In this document: positions 47,665 to 57,414 of the stretch, one piece after another
Numbering within the stretch: the stretch's first letter is position 1
How the letters are laid out: each line of letters begins with the position of its first letter
Assembly: GCF_014642735.1 (NCBI RefSeq)
Contig: NZ_BMIV01000005.1
Span: forward strand, 124,001-188,000
Length of the DNA: 64,000 bases
DNA from: Paracoccus acridae
GTDB lineage: Bacteria; Pseudomonadota; Alphaproteobacteria; Rhodobacterales; Rhodobacteraceae
Direction: 5' to 3'
Position numbers and translations under genes: made by a program
Notes under the pieces: generated by a model
What the model saw: the letters and a program-made list of their open reading frames with translations, nothing else
Databases searched by the model: none
What the model was told of the DNA's origin: nothing

Positions 47665-48447
47665 ATGGCCCAGCATCCGCTCAACATCCTGACCATGAAA
47701 TGGGGCACGCTTTATGGCGCGGCGGACGTGAACCGGCTGCACCGGCAGGTCCGCCGCCACCTGGCCCGCCCGCACCGCTTCATCTGCTTCACCGATGACG
47801 CCGAGGGCCTGGATCCGGGGATCGAAGCGATGCCCTTGCCGGAACTTGGCCTGCCCCTGGCCCATGGCGATACCCGGTGGCGCAAGCTGGCGATCTTCCG
47901 GCGCGATCTGGCGGGTTTGTCGGGGACGGCGCTTTTTCTGGACATCGACCTGGTGGTGGTCGATGACCTGCAGCCCTTCTTCGACCTGCCGGGTGCCTTT
48001 CACATTATCCGCGACGACGACCTGTTCCGCCCCAAGCCCCTGCGTCGCGTGAACCCCTCGCGCGACCGCTTTCTGCACAGTGTGGGCAATTCCAGCGTCT
48101 TCCGGTTCGAGATCGGGCAGCACGCGTATATCCTCGATGCTTATCTGGCCGATTCGGCAGGCGCGACGGCCCGTTATGAGATCAGCCAGCAGTTCCAGTC
48201 GGCGCAACTGGCGGCGCATGGAAACCTGAACTATTGGCCCAAGGGATGGTGCGTCAGCTTCAAGAACGATTGCGTCCCGCGGCACCTGTCCAGCTATCTG
48301 CGCGACCCCGTCCTGCCCGAAAGGGCGAAGATCGTCCTGTTCGCCGGCGCGCCGAAGATGGAGGATGTCTTTGCCGGGCGGGGCCACAAATGGTATCGCC
48401 GCATCGGCAACATCGACTGGCTGCGCCAGGCTTGGGACCGGCCGTGA
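47665..48447 (+). CDS. Putative glycosyltransferase with DxD motif
   Basis: The 260-residue cytoplasmic protein begins LNILTMKWGTLYGAADVNRL, and a strand ends in LFLDIDLVVVDDL (about residue 92), a GT-A-type DxD region. Tryptophans and lysines near the end (YWPKGWCVSFK) may bind substrate. A GGAGG site lies before the ATG. Its stop overlaps the next glycosyltransferase (GTGA), so the two are coupled and probably modify the same glycan. Confidence 0.72.
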   Translation: MAQHPLNILTMKWGTLYGAADVNRLHRQVRRHLARPHRFICFTDDAEGLDPGIEAMPLPELGLPLAHGDTRWRKLAIFRRDLAGLSGTALFLDIDLVVVDDLQPFFDLPGAFHIIRDDDLFRPKPLRRVNPSRDRFLHSVGNSSVFRFEIGQHAYILDAYLADSAGATARYEISQQFQSAQLAAHGNLNYWPKGWCVSFKNDCVPRHLSSYLRDPVLPERAKIVLFAGAPKMEDVFAGRGHKWYRRIGNIDWLRQAWDRP

Positions 48448-49262
48448 TTTCGGACGCCTTTCGCGCCTTCAAGCATCGCCGCCGCCTGGCCCGTGCCCGG
48501 GCCGAGATCATGGCCCGTACCGATGCGCCCGGCCGCCCGCACGGCCTGCCCGGTCCATTGGTCCTGTCACTGACCAGCTATCCGGCGCGGTTCGGCACGC
48601 TGGAACTGACACTGCGCGCCATCCTTCGCCAGACCATGCAGCCTGACCGGGTGATCCTTTGGCTGGATGAAGGGGACAAGGCCCACATGCCGCCCGCCAT
48701 TGCCCTGCTGCCAGGGCTGGAGGTCCGTACCTGTCCCCCGTGGCGCTCTTATAAGAAGATCGTGCCCACGCTGCTGGATACACCGGATGCCTTTGTCGTG
48801 ACCGCGGATGACGATGTCTATTATCCGGCCGACTGGCTGGAAAGGCTGGTTTCGGCGGTCCACCAAGGCGCGAAGATCGCCTGTCATCGGGCCCATCGGG
48901 TGACGCTGCGCCAAGGCAAGCCCACCCCCTATGCCGAGTGGCGCCACAATATCGATGCGCCGGAACGATCCCCGCTGGTCTTCCTGACCGGGGTCAGCGG
49001 CGTGATCTATGCGCCGGGTGTCTTTCACCCCGATGTGACGCGGGATGACCTGTTTACCCTGCTGGCACCGCGTTCAGACGATGTTTGGCTTTACTGGATG
49101 CACCGCATGGCGGGAGTGGAGGCGCAGAAGATCGGCGCCCGCGCCCGGATCCTTGAATGGGAAGGCAGTCAGGTGCAAAGCCTGCGCAGCCAGAACCTTC
49201 ACGGCACGGGCAACGACCAGGCGATCGCCGCCCTGCTGGACCGCTATGGCTGGCCAGGCTGA
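48444..49262 (+). CDS. Glycosyltransferase, GT-A type
   Basis: The 272-residue protein starts with GTG overlapping the upstream stop. A basic N-terminus (FKHRRRLARARAEI) precedes LVLSLTSYPARFGTLELTL, and the metal motif is TADDDVYYPADW near residue 120. It belongs to the same subgroup as the gene at 46674-47564. It is likely to act on a surface polysaccharide or glycoprotein; the acceptor is unknown. Confidence 0.75.
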   Translation: MISDAFRAFKHRRRLARARAEIMARTDAPGRPHGLPGPLVLSLTSYPARFGTLELTLRAILRQTMQPDRVILWLDEGDKAHMPPAIALLPGLEVRTCPPWRSYKKIVPTLLDTPDAFVVTADDDVYYPADWLERLVSAVHQGAKIACHRAHRVTLRQGKPTPYAEWRHNIDAPERSPLVFLTGVSGVIYAPGVFHPDVTRDDLFTLLAPRSDDVWLYWMHRMAGVEAQKIGARARILEWEGSQVQSLRSQNLHGTGNDQAIAALLDRYGWPG

Positions 49263-49271
49263 AGGATCGGA

Positions 49272-49928
49272 TCAGGCCGGATCCCTGGCAAAGCGCAGAT
49301 AGGGCAGCTTGATGTCCAGGGGACCATAGCGTTCCTCGGCCGCCTTGTCGTCAAGCGCCAGGGCCACGATCACGTCCTGTCCCGGCACCCAGTTCGCAGG
49401 CGTGGCGATGGGCACGCCATCGGTCTTTTGCACGGCATCCAGGGCGCGCAGGATTTCGGCGAAGTTCCGGCCGATGGACATGGGATAGGTCATGGTTAGC
49501 CGGACCTTCTTGTCGGGACCGATGATGAAGACGCTGCGCACGGTCGCGGAATGGGCCGGCGTGCGTCCCTCGGCGGGCAGGTAATGGTCCGCCGGCAGCA
49601 TGTCATAGGCCTTGGCCACCGTCAGGTCGCGGTCGTCGATCATCGCGAAATCGGCCGGCGCGCCCGCCACCGCCTCGATGTCGCGCTTCCACTTTCCATG
49701 GTCCTCGACCGAATCGACGGAAACGCCAAGAACCTTGGTGTTGCGCTTCTCGAATTCGGGGATCAGCTGGGCAACGACACCGAATTCGGTCGTGCAGACG
49801 GGGGTGAAGTCGCGCGGGTGGCTGAAGATGATGCCATAGCTGTCGCCCAGCCAGTCGTGGAACCGGATCTCGCCCTCGGTCGAGGGGGCGGTGAAATCGG
49901 GGGCGATGTCGTTGATGCGCAGGGACAT
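49272..49928 (-). CDS. 1-Cys peroxiredoxin (Prx6 type)
   Basis: The 218-residue thiol peroxidase has peroxidatic cysteine in DFTPVCTTEFG (about residue 46) and the Prx6-type C-terminal arm with PANWVPGQDVIV. No resolving cysteine is evident. AAGGA seven bases upstream favours ATG 49928; the in-frame ATG at 49943 lacks a ribosome site. It is convergent with the glycosyltransferase and divergent from the dehydrogenase gene. Confidence 0.9.
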   Translation of the reverse strand: MSLRINDIAPDFTAPSTEGEIRFHDWLGDSYGIIFSHPRDFTPVCTTEFGVVAQLIPEFEKRNTKVLGVSVDSVEDHGKWKRDIEAVAGAPADFAMIDDRDLTVAKAYDMLPADHYLPAEGRTPAHSATVRSVFIIGPDKKVRLTMTYPMSIGRNFAEILRALDAVQKTDGVPIATPANWVPGQDVIVALALDDKAAEERYGPLDIKLPYLRFARDPA

Positions 49929-50081
49929 CAAGGTGTCCTTCATGTTGAGAGTTTCGCGCAGGATAAGACAAAGCGGCAGGAATGCCAGCGTTTTATCGAC
50001 ACAATGAATCGAGATTTAACAAGGGTTGCGCAGGCCTTGCCGCCGCTTCACCTTGTCGCCAACTGGATTGGAGAAATCGCG

Positions 50082-51530
50082 ATGACCGAGCTTCTGGACA
50101 AGCGCAAGTTCTATATCGGCGGGGCCTGGGTGGATCCCGCGCGGGCCAATGATCTCGAGGTGATCGACCCCTCGACCGAGGAAGCGGTGGCGGTCATCAG
50201 CCTGGGCGACCAGGCTGATACGGATCGTGCCGTGGCGGCGGCAAAGGCGGCCTTCGCTGGATGGTCGCGGACCGAACCGGCCGAACGACTGGCTCATGTC
50301 GAGAAGATCCTCGAGATCTACAACCGCCGCGCGCAGGACATGGCATGGGCCATCAGCCACGAAATGGGCGCGCCGCAGGACATGTCCCTGGGCGACCAGG
50401 TGGCCGCCGGAACCTATCACATCGAGAACTTCATCAAGGCCTTCAAGGGCTTCGACTTCATCCGCCCGCTGGGGGACCATGCCCCGACCTCCATGGTCGC
50501 ATGGGAACCCGTGGGCGTGGTCGGCCTGATCACGCCCTGGAACTGGCCGATGAACCAGGTCACGCTGAAGGTCATCCCGGCGATCCTGGCGGGTGATACC
50601 TGCGTGCTGAAACCGTCCGAGATCGCGCCCCTGTCCTCGATGCTCTTTGCCGAGATCGTGGACGAGGCGGGGCTGCCGAAGGGCGTCTTCAACCTGGTGA
50701 ACGGCGATGGGCCGGGGGTGGGCACGCAGCTTTCCACGCACAAGGACGTGGACATGATCAGCTTCACCGGATCGACCCGCGCGGGCATCGCGATCACCAA
50801 GGCCGCGGCCGACACGCTGAAAAAGGTCGTGCTGGAACTGGGCGGCAAGGGCGCCAACATCGTCTTCGCCGATGCCGACGACAAGGCCGTGGTGCGCGGC
50901 GCGCGGCATTGCTTTTACAACAGCGGCCAGTCCTGCAACGCGCCGACCCGGATGCTGGTCGAACGGTCGGTCTATGACCAGGCCGTCGAGACGGCGGCAA
51001 GGGTCGCCCAGGAAACCCAGGTCGCAAGCGCCCATCAGCCGGGCAAGCATATCGGTCCCGTGGTCAGCAAGCAGCAGTGGGACAAGATCCAGGATCTGAT
51101 CCAGAAGGGCATCGACGAAGGTGCGCGCCTTGTGGCAGGCGGCACCGGCCTGCCCGAAGGTGTGAACCGGGGCTATTTCGTGCGCCCGACCGTTTTCGCC
51201 GATGTCAGCAACGACATGACCATCGCCCAGCAGGAAATCTTCGGTCCAGTCCTGTCGATCATCCCCTTCGACACCGAGGAACAGGCGATCGAGATCGCCA
51301 ACGACACGCCTTATGGCCTGACCAACTATGTCCAGTCCGGGGACGGGGCGCGGCGCAACCGCGTGGCGCGCAGGCTGCGCTCCGGCATGGTGGAAATGAA
51401 CGGCCAGTCGCGCGGTGCGGGATCGGCCTTCGGGGGGGTCAAGATGTCCGGCCGCGCCCGCGAGGGCGGCATCATGGGCCTTGAGGAGTTCATGGATTCC
51501 AAGGCCATCAGCGGCTGGCACAGGGACTGA
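50082..51530 (+). CDS. NAD(P)-dependent aldehyde dehydrogenase
   Basis: The 482-residue ALDH superfamily enzyme has the cofactor region TPWNWPMNQVTLK, general base E in LELGGKGANIVF and catalytic C in SGQSCNAPTRM (near residue 290). EIFGPVLSIIPF is another family mark. It resembles broad-range ALDHs; the substrate is not fixed. GGAG nine bases before the ATG decides the start; earlier in-frame ATGs lie inside the peroxiredoxin gene. Confidence 0.92.
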   Translation: MTELLDKRKFYIGGAWVDPARANDLEVIDPSTEEAVAVISLGDQADTDRAVAAAKAAFAGWSRTEPAERLAHVEKILEIYNRRAQDMAWAISHEMGAPQDMSLGDQVAAGTYHIENFIKAFKGFDFIRPLGDHAPTSMVAWEPVGVVGLITPWNWPMNQVTLKVIPAILAGDTCVLKPSEIAPLSSMLFAEIVDEAGLPKGVFNLVNGDGPGVGTQLSTHKDVDMISFTGSTRAGIAITKAAADTLKKVVLELGGKGANIVFADADDKAVVRGARHCFYNSGQSCNAPTRMLVERSVYDQAVETAARVAQETQVASAHQPGKHIGPVVSKQQWDKIQDLIQKGIDEGARLVAGGTGLPEGVNRGYFVRPTVFADVSNDMTIAQQEIFGPVLSIIPFDTEEQAIEIANDTPYGLTNYVQSGDGARRNRVARRLRSGMVEMNGQSRGAGSAFGGVKMSGRAREGGIMGLEEFMDSKAISGWHRD

Positions 51531-51623
51531 ACCTGCCGGGATAATGCCTAGCATTTGAGGGGTCGGCTTGTTCCAGGGCCGACTTGCCGCGACATTCCGT
51601 CAGGAAATCGATGGCGGTGTGCG

Positions 51624-52361
51624 ATGGCAAGGCAGAAGGGGGTGGCAGGCCCCACGATCATGATCAAGCGGGTGACCGCCTCGGGCGAGGGCGGTCACCA
51701 CGGCGGCGCCTGGAAGGTCGCCTATGCGGATTTCGTGACCGCCATGATGGCTTTCTTCCTGCTGATGTGGCTGCTGAATGCCACGACGGAACAGCAGCGT
51801 TCGGGTCTTGCCGACTACTTCAATCCCACCATCGTGCGAACACCCGGAGCCTCGGGCGAGGGGGTGGAACAGCAGGGCAAGGAACCCTCTGACGTCACCC
51901 TGGAACAGGTGGCCGAGGAGATCGAGCGTCAGCTTCGCGCCAGCGGCGGCGAATCGCAGCAGCTGACCAATCTGTTGCGCCATGTTGTCACCCGCATGAC
52001 GGATGAAGGGCTGGTCATTGAACTGGGCGATCTGACCGATCAGCCGCTGTTTGTCGAAGACACCGCCGAACCGCAGCCGGTTCTGACCGAACTGGCCCGA
52101 ATCATCGGCAGGGTGCTGACCAGGACGCGCAACCAGGTCGCCATTTCCGGTCATGTCCGGGCATATCCTGAAACGCTGGTGAATTCCCCCGTCTGGCCCT
52201 TGTCCGATGCCCGCGCCCATGCGGTCCGGAGCCTGCTTGAGGGGTCCGACCTTGATGCCCAGCGAATCCAGCGTGTTACCGGCTATGCAGACCGCAAGAA
52301 CAAGACCGGAAATCCTATGGATGCGACCAATAACCGGATCGAGGTGATTTTACTCAGATAG
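51624..52361 (+). CDS. motB: Flagellar motor stator protein MotB
   Basis: The 245-residue protein has one membrane helix (about 32-52), with the proton-channel aspartate in YADFVTAMMAFFLLMWLLN (about residue 35). An OmpA-like peptidoglycan-binding domain covers about 145-245, with LSDARAHAVRSLL and TNNRIEVIL; GHVR stands where many relatives have GHTD. MotA is not in the window. It heads a motB-flgE-flgK-flgL-flgI run, the Rhodobacterales order. Confidence 0.9.
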   Translation: MARQKGVAGPTIMIKRVTASGEGGHHGGAWKVAYADFVTAMMAFFLLMWLLNATTEQQRSGLADYFNPTIVRTPGASGEGVEQQGKEPSDVTLEQVAEEIERQLRASGGESQQLTNLLRHVVTRMTDEGLVIELGDLTDQPLFVEDTAEPQPVLTELARIIGRVLTRTRNQVAISGHVRAYPETLVNSPVWPLSDARAHAVRSLLEGSDLDAQRIQRVTGYADRKNKTGNPMDATNNRIEVILLR

Positions 52362-52371
52362 TCAGGGGCAA

Positions 52372-52386
52372 TTAGGCGAATCTTAA
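52372..52386. promoter_or_regulatory. CtrA-like site before flgE, one mismatch
   Basis: TTAG-N7-TTAA lies 44 bp before flgE. CtrA controls flagellar genes in Rhodobacterales, so the place is right, but one half-site is imperfect. Confidence 0.4.
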
Positions 52387-52430
52387 GTCCTGCGGTGGAT
52401 GATCTGAGGTGAACTGAAAAAGGTGATGCC

Positions 52431-53747
52431 ATGTCAATGTCTTCCGCGATGAGCGCCGGTGTTTCGGGGCTGGCGGCCAATTCCACCCGTCTTGCAACGA
52501 TTTCGGACAATATCGCGAATTCGGGCACCTATGGCTACAAGCGCATGGAAACCGACTTCAATTCCTTCGTGCTGAACCAGCACCGCGTTGCGGGCATGTA
52601 TTCGGCAGGCGGTGTCACGGCCACCACGCAAAGGGTGATCGAGGATGACGGGGCGCTGTCCACGACCACGCATCCTCTGGACATCGCCATATCGGGCCGG
52701 GGAATGCTGCCGGTGACCTCGGCGGTGGACCTGGACAACGGGTTCACGGACCTGCCGTTCATGATGACCCGCACGGGGTCTTTCCGTCCCGATGCCGAAG
52801 GTGTCCTGAAGACAGGTTCGGGCCTGGTCCTGATGGGCTGGCCCGCCCAGGCCGATGGGACTATCCCGCTGATGTCGCGCGATACCATGACGGGGTTGAC
52901 CCCTGTCCGGATCAGCGCAAACCAGACCGCAGGCGACCCCACGACCGAGGTGTCGCTGGGCGTGAACCTGCCTGCAAGCAAGACCCTGGCCACCGCCCCA
53001 GGCGATCCCCTGGCCTTGAAGGTCGAATATTTCGGAAATCTGGGCACGTCAGAAGCCCTGAACATCACCTTCATCCCGGACACCTCGGATCCGACCGGCA
53101 TGTCGAACACCTGGGTGATGGAGGTCCGCGATTCCGCCTCGGATCCGGCGGCCAATCTGGTTGGGTCCTATCGCATCGTCTTTGACGACAGCCAGGCACA
53201 TGGCGGCAGCATCGCCAGCGTGACCACGCTGTCGGGCGGGGCCTATGATCCGGTGTCGGGGGCGATCGGCCTGACCGTTGGCGGTGGTGCGATGGATCTG
53301 GTCGTCGGCACCCCTGGCGGAACAACGGGCCTGCGGCAGCTTGCAGCCAATTTCTCGCCCACGAACATCACCAAGAATGGCTCCCCGGTCGGCAACCTGA
53401 CCACGGTCGAGGTGGACGCCGACGGCTTTCTGAAGGCCAGCTATGACACGGGCTTCGTCAAGACCCTGTATCAGATCCCGCTGGTGGATGTTCCCAATCC
53501 GAACGGCCTGATGTCCGTCGATTCACAAGCCTTTACCATATCGCCCACCTCGGGCAGCTTCTTCCTGTGGAATGCGGGCGACGGCCCGACGGGCTCTCTC
53601 CAGGGATATGCCCTGGAGGAATCGACCACTGACGTGGCCGAGGAACTGACCCACCTGATCCTGACGCAGCGTGCCTATTCGTCGAACGCGAAGATCATCC
53701 AGACCGTCGACGAGATGTTGCAGGAAACGACGAACATCAAACGCTGA
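52431..53747 (+). CDS. flgE: Flagellar hook protein FlgE
   Basis: The 438-residue axial protein has the rod/hook N-terminus SGLAANSTRLATISDNIANS and YGYKRMETDFNSF. The C-terminal heptad region ELTHLILTQRAYSSNAKII lies near 410. Middle domains form the hook surface. It is secreted by the flagellar type III system without a signal peptide. AAGGTGATG precedes the start. flgK follows after 12 bp. Confidence 0.95.
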   Translation: MSMSSAMSAGVSGLAANSTRLATISDNIANSGTYGYKRMETDFNSFVLNQHRVAGMYSAGGVTATTQRVIEDDGALSTTTHPLDIAISGRGMLPVTSAVDLDNGFTDLPFMMTRTGSFRPDAEGVLKTGSGLVLMGWPAQADGTIPLMSRDTMTGLTPVRISANQTAGDPTTEVSLGVNLPASKTLATAPGDPLALKVEYFGNLGTSEALNITFIPDTSDPTGMSNTWVMEVRDSASDPAANLVGSYRIVFDDSQAHGGSIASVTTLSGGAYDPVSGAIGLTVGGGAMDLVVGTPGGTTGLRQLAANFSPTNITKNGSPVGNLTTVEVDADGFLKASYDTGFVKTLYQIPLVDVPNPNGLMSVDSQAFTISPTSGSFFLWNAGDGPTGSLQGYALEESTTDVAEELTHLILTQRAYSSNAKIIQTVDEMLQETTNIKR

Positions 53748-53759
53748 GGGGTGGTCTGA

Positions 53760-55211
53760 ATGAGCATCGCGCGCGCCCTTGGAAATGCCATGTCGGGCCT
53801 GACGGCCACGGCGCGGGGGACCGAAACCGTTGCGGCAAACCTGGCCAACGCCGCCACCCCAGGCTATGCCCGGCGAGAGATGGCGGTCAGTGCCCAGACT
53901 GCAGGCGGCAATGCCGGGGGCGTGCGCATCGACGGCGTCACGCGCGCGGTCAACGCAAGCGTCCTGTCGGAATCCCGCCTGGCCGAGGCCGCGCGGGCCG
54001 AAGCCTCGACCCGGCTGGCCTTTGCCAAGCAGATCGAGGATCGGATCGGCATTGCCGGCAGCACTGGCGGCCTGGGCGCGGCGCTTGGCGATTTTCGAAC
54101 GGCCTTGTCCTCCGCAGCCAGTCGCCCCGATGACGAAATCCGGCTGACGCAGGCCGTGGACAAGGCGCAGATACTGGCCAACCGGCTGAATGCGGCCTCG
54201 GACCAGGTTCAGGCTGCCCGCAGCGCGGCAGATCAGGCCATCGCCGCCGATGTCGCCCGGCTGAACAAATCGCTGGCCGAGATCGCGCATCTCAATCGTC
54301 GGATCGCCGTGCTGGAGGCCGACGGCTCTGACCCCTCGTCGCTTCTGGATCAAAGACAGGGGATCATTGGCGAGATTTCGAAGATCGTTCCCGTACAGGA
54401 GGTAACGCGTCCCGCCGGAGCCGTGGCGCTGTTCACGGCCGGGGGGGCGGTGCTTCTGGACGGCACCACCCCGACTGAACTGTCCTTCACGGCCGCGGGG
54501 CAGGTGACCGCAGCCCAGACCGCAGGATCCGGGTTGGCGCTGTTGACGCAGAACGGGGCCGAACTGACGCAGTCGCAGATGCAGCTTTATGCGGGCGGCT
54601 CATTGGCCGCGAATTTTGCGGTTCGCGACGAATTGGCACCCGCTGTCCAAGCCTTGCTGGATGATCTGGCTTTCGAATTGCACGAACGCCTTGCAGATCC
54701 GGCAGTGGACGGCACCTTGGCCGCGACCTCGACAGGCCTGTTCACGGACGATGGCGCGCGTGCCAGCCTGTCAGGCAAGACAGGACTGGCGGGGCGGATC
54801 GGCATCAATGACGCGGTGGTCGAGAACGCCGGAGGGGCGGCCTGGCGGCTGCGCTCGGGCCTGAATGCCGCGACGGAAGGCGCGGTCGGCGACTCGACGT
54901 TGCTGGTTGCGATCTCGGCGGCTCTGGATCGTTCCACCTTGATCCCCGGCACCAGCTTCAGCGGCAAGGCTTCCCTGACCGACCGCTTCGGAACGGTGGA
55001 ATCGCTGGTCTCCACCGCGCGCGTGAACGCACAATCCGACGCCGCGATCCGGAACAGTCAAGCCGACACGATCTCGTCCAGGCTGGCCGCGGATGGCGTG
55101 GACAGCGATGCCGAGATGCAGCGTCTGCTGCGATACGAACAGGCTTATGCCGCCAACGCGCGCGTCATTCAGGCCATTCAGACCATGATGGATCAGATAC
55201 TGGGGATATGA
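53760..55211 (+). CDS. flgK: Hook-filament junction protein FlgK (HAP1)
   Basis: The 483-residue protein has N-terminal ALGNAMSGLTATARGTETV and ANLANAATPGYARREM, with C-terminal LLRYEQAYAANARVIQAI. Both are the coiled-coil ends of axial proteins, and the length suits FlgK of this lineage. It is followed three bases later by flgL. Confidence 0.93.
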   Translation: MSIARALGNAMSGLTATARGTETVAANLANAATPGYARREMAVSAQTAGGNAGGVRIDGVTRAVNASVLSESRLAEAARAEASTRLAFAKQIEDRIGIAGSTGGLGAALGDFRTALSSAASRPDDEIRLTQAVDKAQILANRLNAASDQVQAARSAADQAIAADVARLNKSLAEIAHLNRRIAVLEADGSDPSSLLDQRQGIIGEISKIVPVQEVTRPAGAVALFTAGGAVLLDGTTPTELSFTAAGQVTAAQTAGSGLALLTQNGAELTQSQMQLYAGGSLAANFAVRDELAPAVQALLDDLAFELHERLADPAVDGTLAATSTGLFTDDGARASLSGKTGLAGRIGINDAVVENAGGAAWRLRSGLNAATEGAVGDSTLLVAISAALDRSTLIPGTSFSGKASLTDRFGTVESLVSTARVNAQSDAAIRNSQADTISSRLAADGVDSDAEMQRLLRYEQAYAANARVIQAIQTMMDQILGI

Positions 55212-55214
55212 CGA

Positions 55215-56225
55215 ATGACGGTGCAATCCATTGGTGACCAGGCCCGTGCCTTTGCCATGCAGGCCGCCTCGAACAGGATCAAGACCACCCTGGCCACGCT
55301 GACGGCCGAGCTGTCCAGCGGAGAGGTTGCGGATCTGGGCGCCAGGCTGCAAGGCAACACGCAGGATCTGGCCGGCATCGAAGCCCGGCTTGCAATGCTG
55401 ACGCAGTTCAAGTCCAACGCGGCCGAGGCTGCGGCCCATACCCAAGGCATGCAGAACGCGCTGACATCGGTTCAGTCGATCAATGAGGATATCGGCCAAG
55501 GCCTTTATCTTGAACCCGAGGCCACGACGGAAGGACTTATGGCGGCCCGGTCGGCCGAGGCCGCATCCGCATTCCAGGCGGTGATCGGTCATCTGAACGG
55601 CACGGTCGGGCAACGCTTCCTGTTTTCGGGTGCGCACAGCGACACACGCCCCCTCGCCTCGGCAGATACGATCCTGACCGCGCTGACTGCGCAGGTGGCC
55701 GGGCTGACCACCGCCGGGGATGTGGCGCAGGCGGTGTCGGATTGGTTCGACGCAGCCCCAGGCACCGGCGGCTTTGCCGATACGGCCTATCATGGCGGAC
55801 CGGGCGGCCAGTCGACGCCCATCGGCGAGGAGACGACGATCACCCTGACCACGACCGCCTTGTCCCCCGCCATCCGCGACAGCCTGAAGGGCCTGGCCAC
55901 CGCAGCAATGCTGGATCGGGGTGCTTTGGCCGGGAACGGGACCGAGGCCAGGACGCTTCTGCAAGGGGCCGGCAAGGCCTTGCTGCAGAACTCTCCTCGA
56001 TTGGTCGCCGAAATGTCGCGCCTGGGCTATGCCCAGCAGGTCATCGCCACCGCGCAGACCGAAGGCAATGCAGCCTCCGCCACTCTGCAAACAGCAAGGA
56101 ATACCCTGCGCGAGGCCGATCCGATGGCCACTGCGGCCGCCATATCGGATGCGGAAACCAAGCTGCAAACGCTATATTCCGTGATCGGGCGGCTGTCGCA
56201 GCTCAAGCTGGTGAATTATCTGTGA
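55215..56225 (+). CDS. flgL: Hook-filament junction protein FlgL (HAP3)
   Basis: The 336-residue flagellin-like protein has an N-terminal helix (RIKTTLATLTAELSSGEV) and C-terminal helix (TLYSVIGRLSQLKLVNYL). Between lies a short variable domain around GFADTAYHGGPG. It joins FlgK to the filament. The stop overlaps the flgI ATG. Confidence 0.9.
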   Translation: MTVQSIGDQARAFAMQAASNRIKTTLATLTAELSSGEVADLGARLQGNTQDLAGIEARLAMLTQFKSNAAEAAAHTQGMQNALTSVQSINEDIGQGLYLEPEATTEGLMAARSAEAASAFQAVIGHLNGTVGQRFLFSGAHSDTRPLASADTILTALTAQVAGLTTAGDVAQAVSDWFDAAPGTGGFADTAYHGGPGGQSTPIGEETTITLTTTALSPAIRDSLKGLATAAMLDRGALAGNGTEARTLLQGAGKALLQNSPRLVAEMSRLGYAQQVIATAQTEGNAASATLQTARNTLREADPMATAAAISDAETKLQTLYSVIGRLSQLKLVNYL

Positions 56226-57325
56226 TGCGTCGTTTCCTGGTTATGATCGTCATGGTCCTGCTGCCCGCGATTGCGGCGGCGGCTCCGGTCCGGATCAAGG
56301 ATCTGGCCGATTTCGACGGGGTAAGGGGCAACGACCTGGTCGGCTATGGCCTGGTCGTCGGTCTGGACGGCACCGGGGACGGCTTTCGCAATGCCCCTTT
56401 CACCGAGGAATTGCTGGCCGGCTTGCTGGAACGGCTGGGGGTTAATGTCACTGACGAGGCGCTGCGGTCCCGCAATGTCGCGGCCGTTGTCGTGACCGCG
56501 ACCCTGCCTCCTTTCGCGCGGTCGGGCAGCCGCATCGACGTCAGCGTGTCCACGATCGGTGACGCCAAGAGCCTGCTGGGCGGGACGCTGGTCATGACTC
56601 CGCTCAAGGCGGCGGACGGCAATATCTATGCCGTGGCGCAGGGTTCCATCATCGCCAGCGGCGCCGCGATCGAGGGCGAGGCTGCACGGGTGGTCGAAGG
56701 GGTGCCGACTTCGGGCAAGATCCCCGTCGGCGCGCGGGTAGAGCGTGAGGTCGAATTCGATTTCGCCAGTATCCAGAACATCCGTGTCGCCCTGCGGAAC
56801 GCGGATTTCACGACCGCGACACGGATCGAAGATGCCATCAATCGCGACTTCGACCGCAGGGTCGCGATCACCCAGGACAGCGGCACCGTGCTGGTCGAGT
56901 TCAGGCAACTGGGCGACGTGAACCCGGCTCGTGTTCTCGGGCGCATTGAAAACCTGACCGTCGAACCGGAAGACCGCGCCAAGGTGGTCATCGACCACAA
57001 GTCCGGCACCATCGTGATCGGAGAGCGTGTGCGCATCTCTCGGGTCGCCGTGTCCCAGGGGGCCTTGACGCTGAGTGTCAGCGAGGCGCCGATGGTCTCG
57101 CAGCCTAATCCCTTTGCAAGGGGCGAAACCGTGACCGTTCCCCGGACGGTGGCCGAATTGCGCAATGAACCGGGCATCGGCTTTGCCGAGGTGGCGGGGG
57201 AAACCTCTCTCAGCGATCTGGTAGAGGGACTGAACGCCCTGGGCGTCCGCCCGCGAGAGATGATCGACATCCTCAAGTCCATCCATGCGGCCGGGGCGCT
57301 TCACGCGGATCTGGTGATCGAGTGA
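56225..57325 (+). CDS. flgI: Flagellar P-ring protein FlgI
   Basis: The 366-residue periplasmic protein has a signal peptide (MRRFLVMIVMVLLPAIAAAA) cleaved near residue 20. Family signatures are GVRGNDLVGYGLVVGLDGTG (start of mature part) and the C-terminal LVEGLNALGVRPREMIDILK with AAGALHADL. It forms the bushing in the peptidoglycan layer and is the last gene of the plus-strand flagellar run. Confidence 0.96.
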   Translation: MRRFLVMIVMVLLPAIAAAAPVRIKDLADFDGVRGNDLVGYGLVVGLDGTGDGFRNAPFTEELLAGLLERLGVNVTDEALRSRNVAAVVVTATLPPFARSGSRIDVSVSTIGDAKSLLGGTLVMTPLKAADGNIYAVAQGSIIASGAAIEGEAARVVEGVPTSGKIPVGARVEREVEFDFASIQNIRVALRNADFTTATRIEDAINRDFDRRVAITQDSGTVLVEFRQLGDVNPARVLGRIENLTVEPEDRAKVVIDHKSGTIVIGERVRISRVAVSQGALTLSVSEAPMVSQPNPFARGETVTVPRTVAELRNEPGIGFAEVAGETSLSDLVEGLNALGVRPREMIDILKSIHAAGALHADLVIE

Positions 57326-57414
57326 CACAACCGGGGATTTTCACCGGCGGGTGAGTGACACGACCTTTCCCATCGCATAGAGGGGGACGAGGTTTCCAAC
57401 CCTGGATCGATCCG

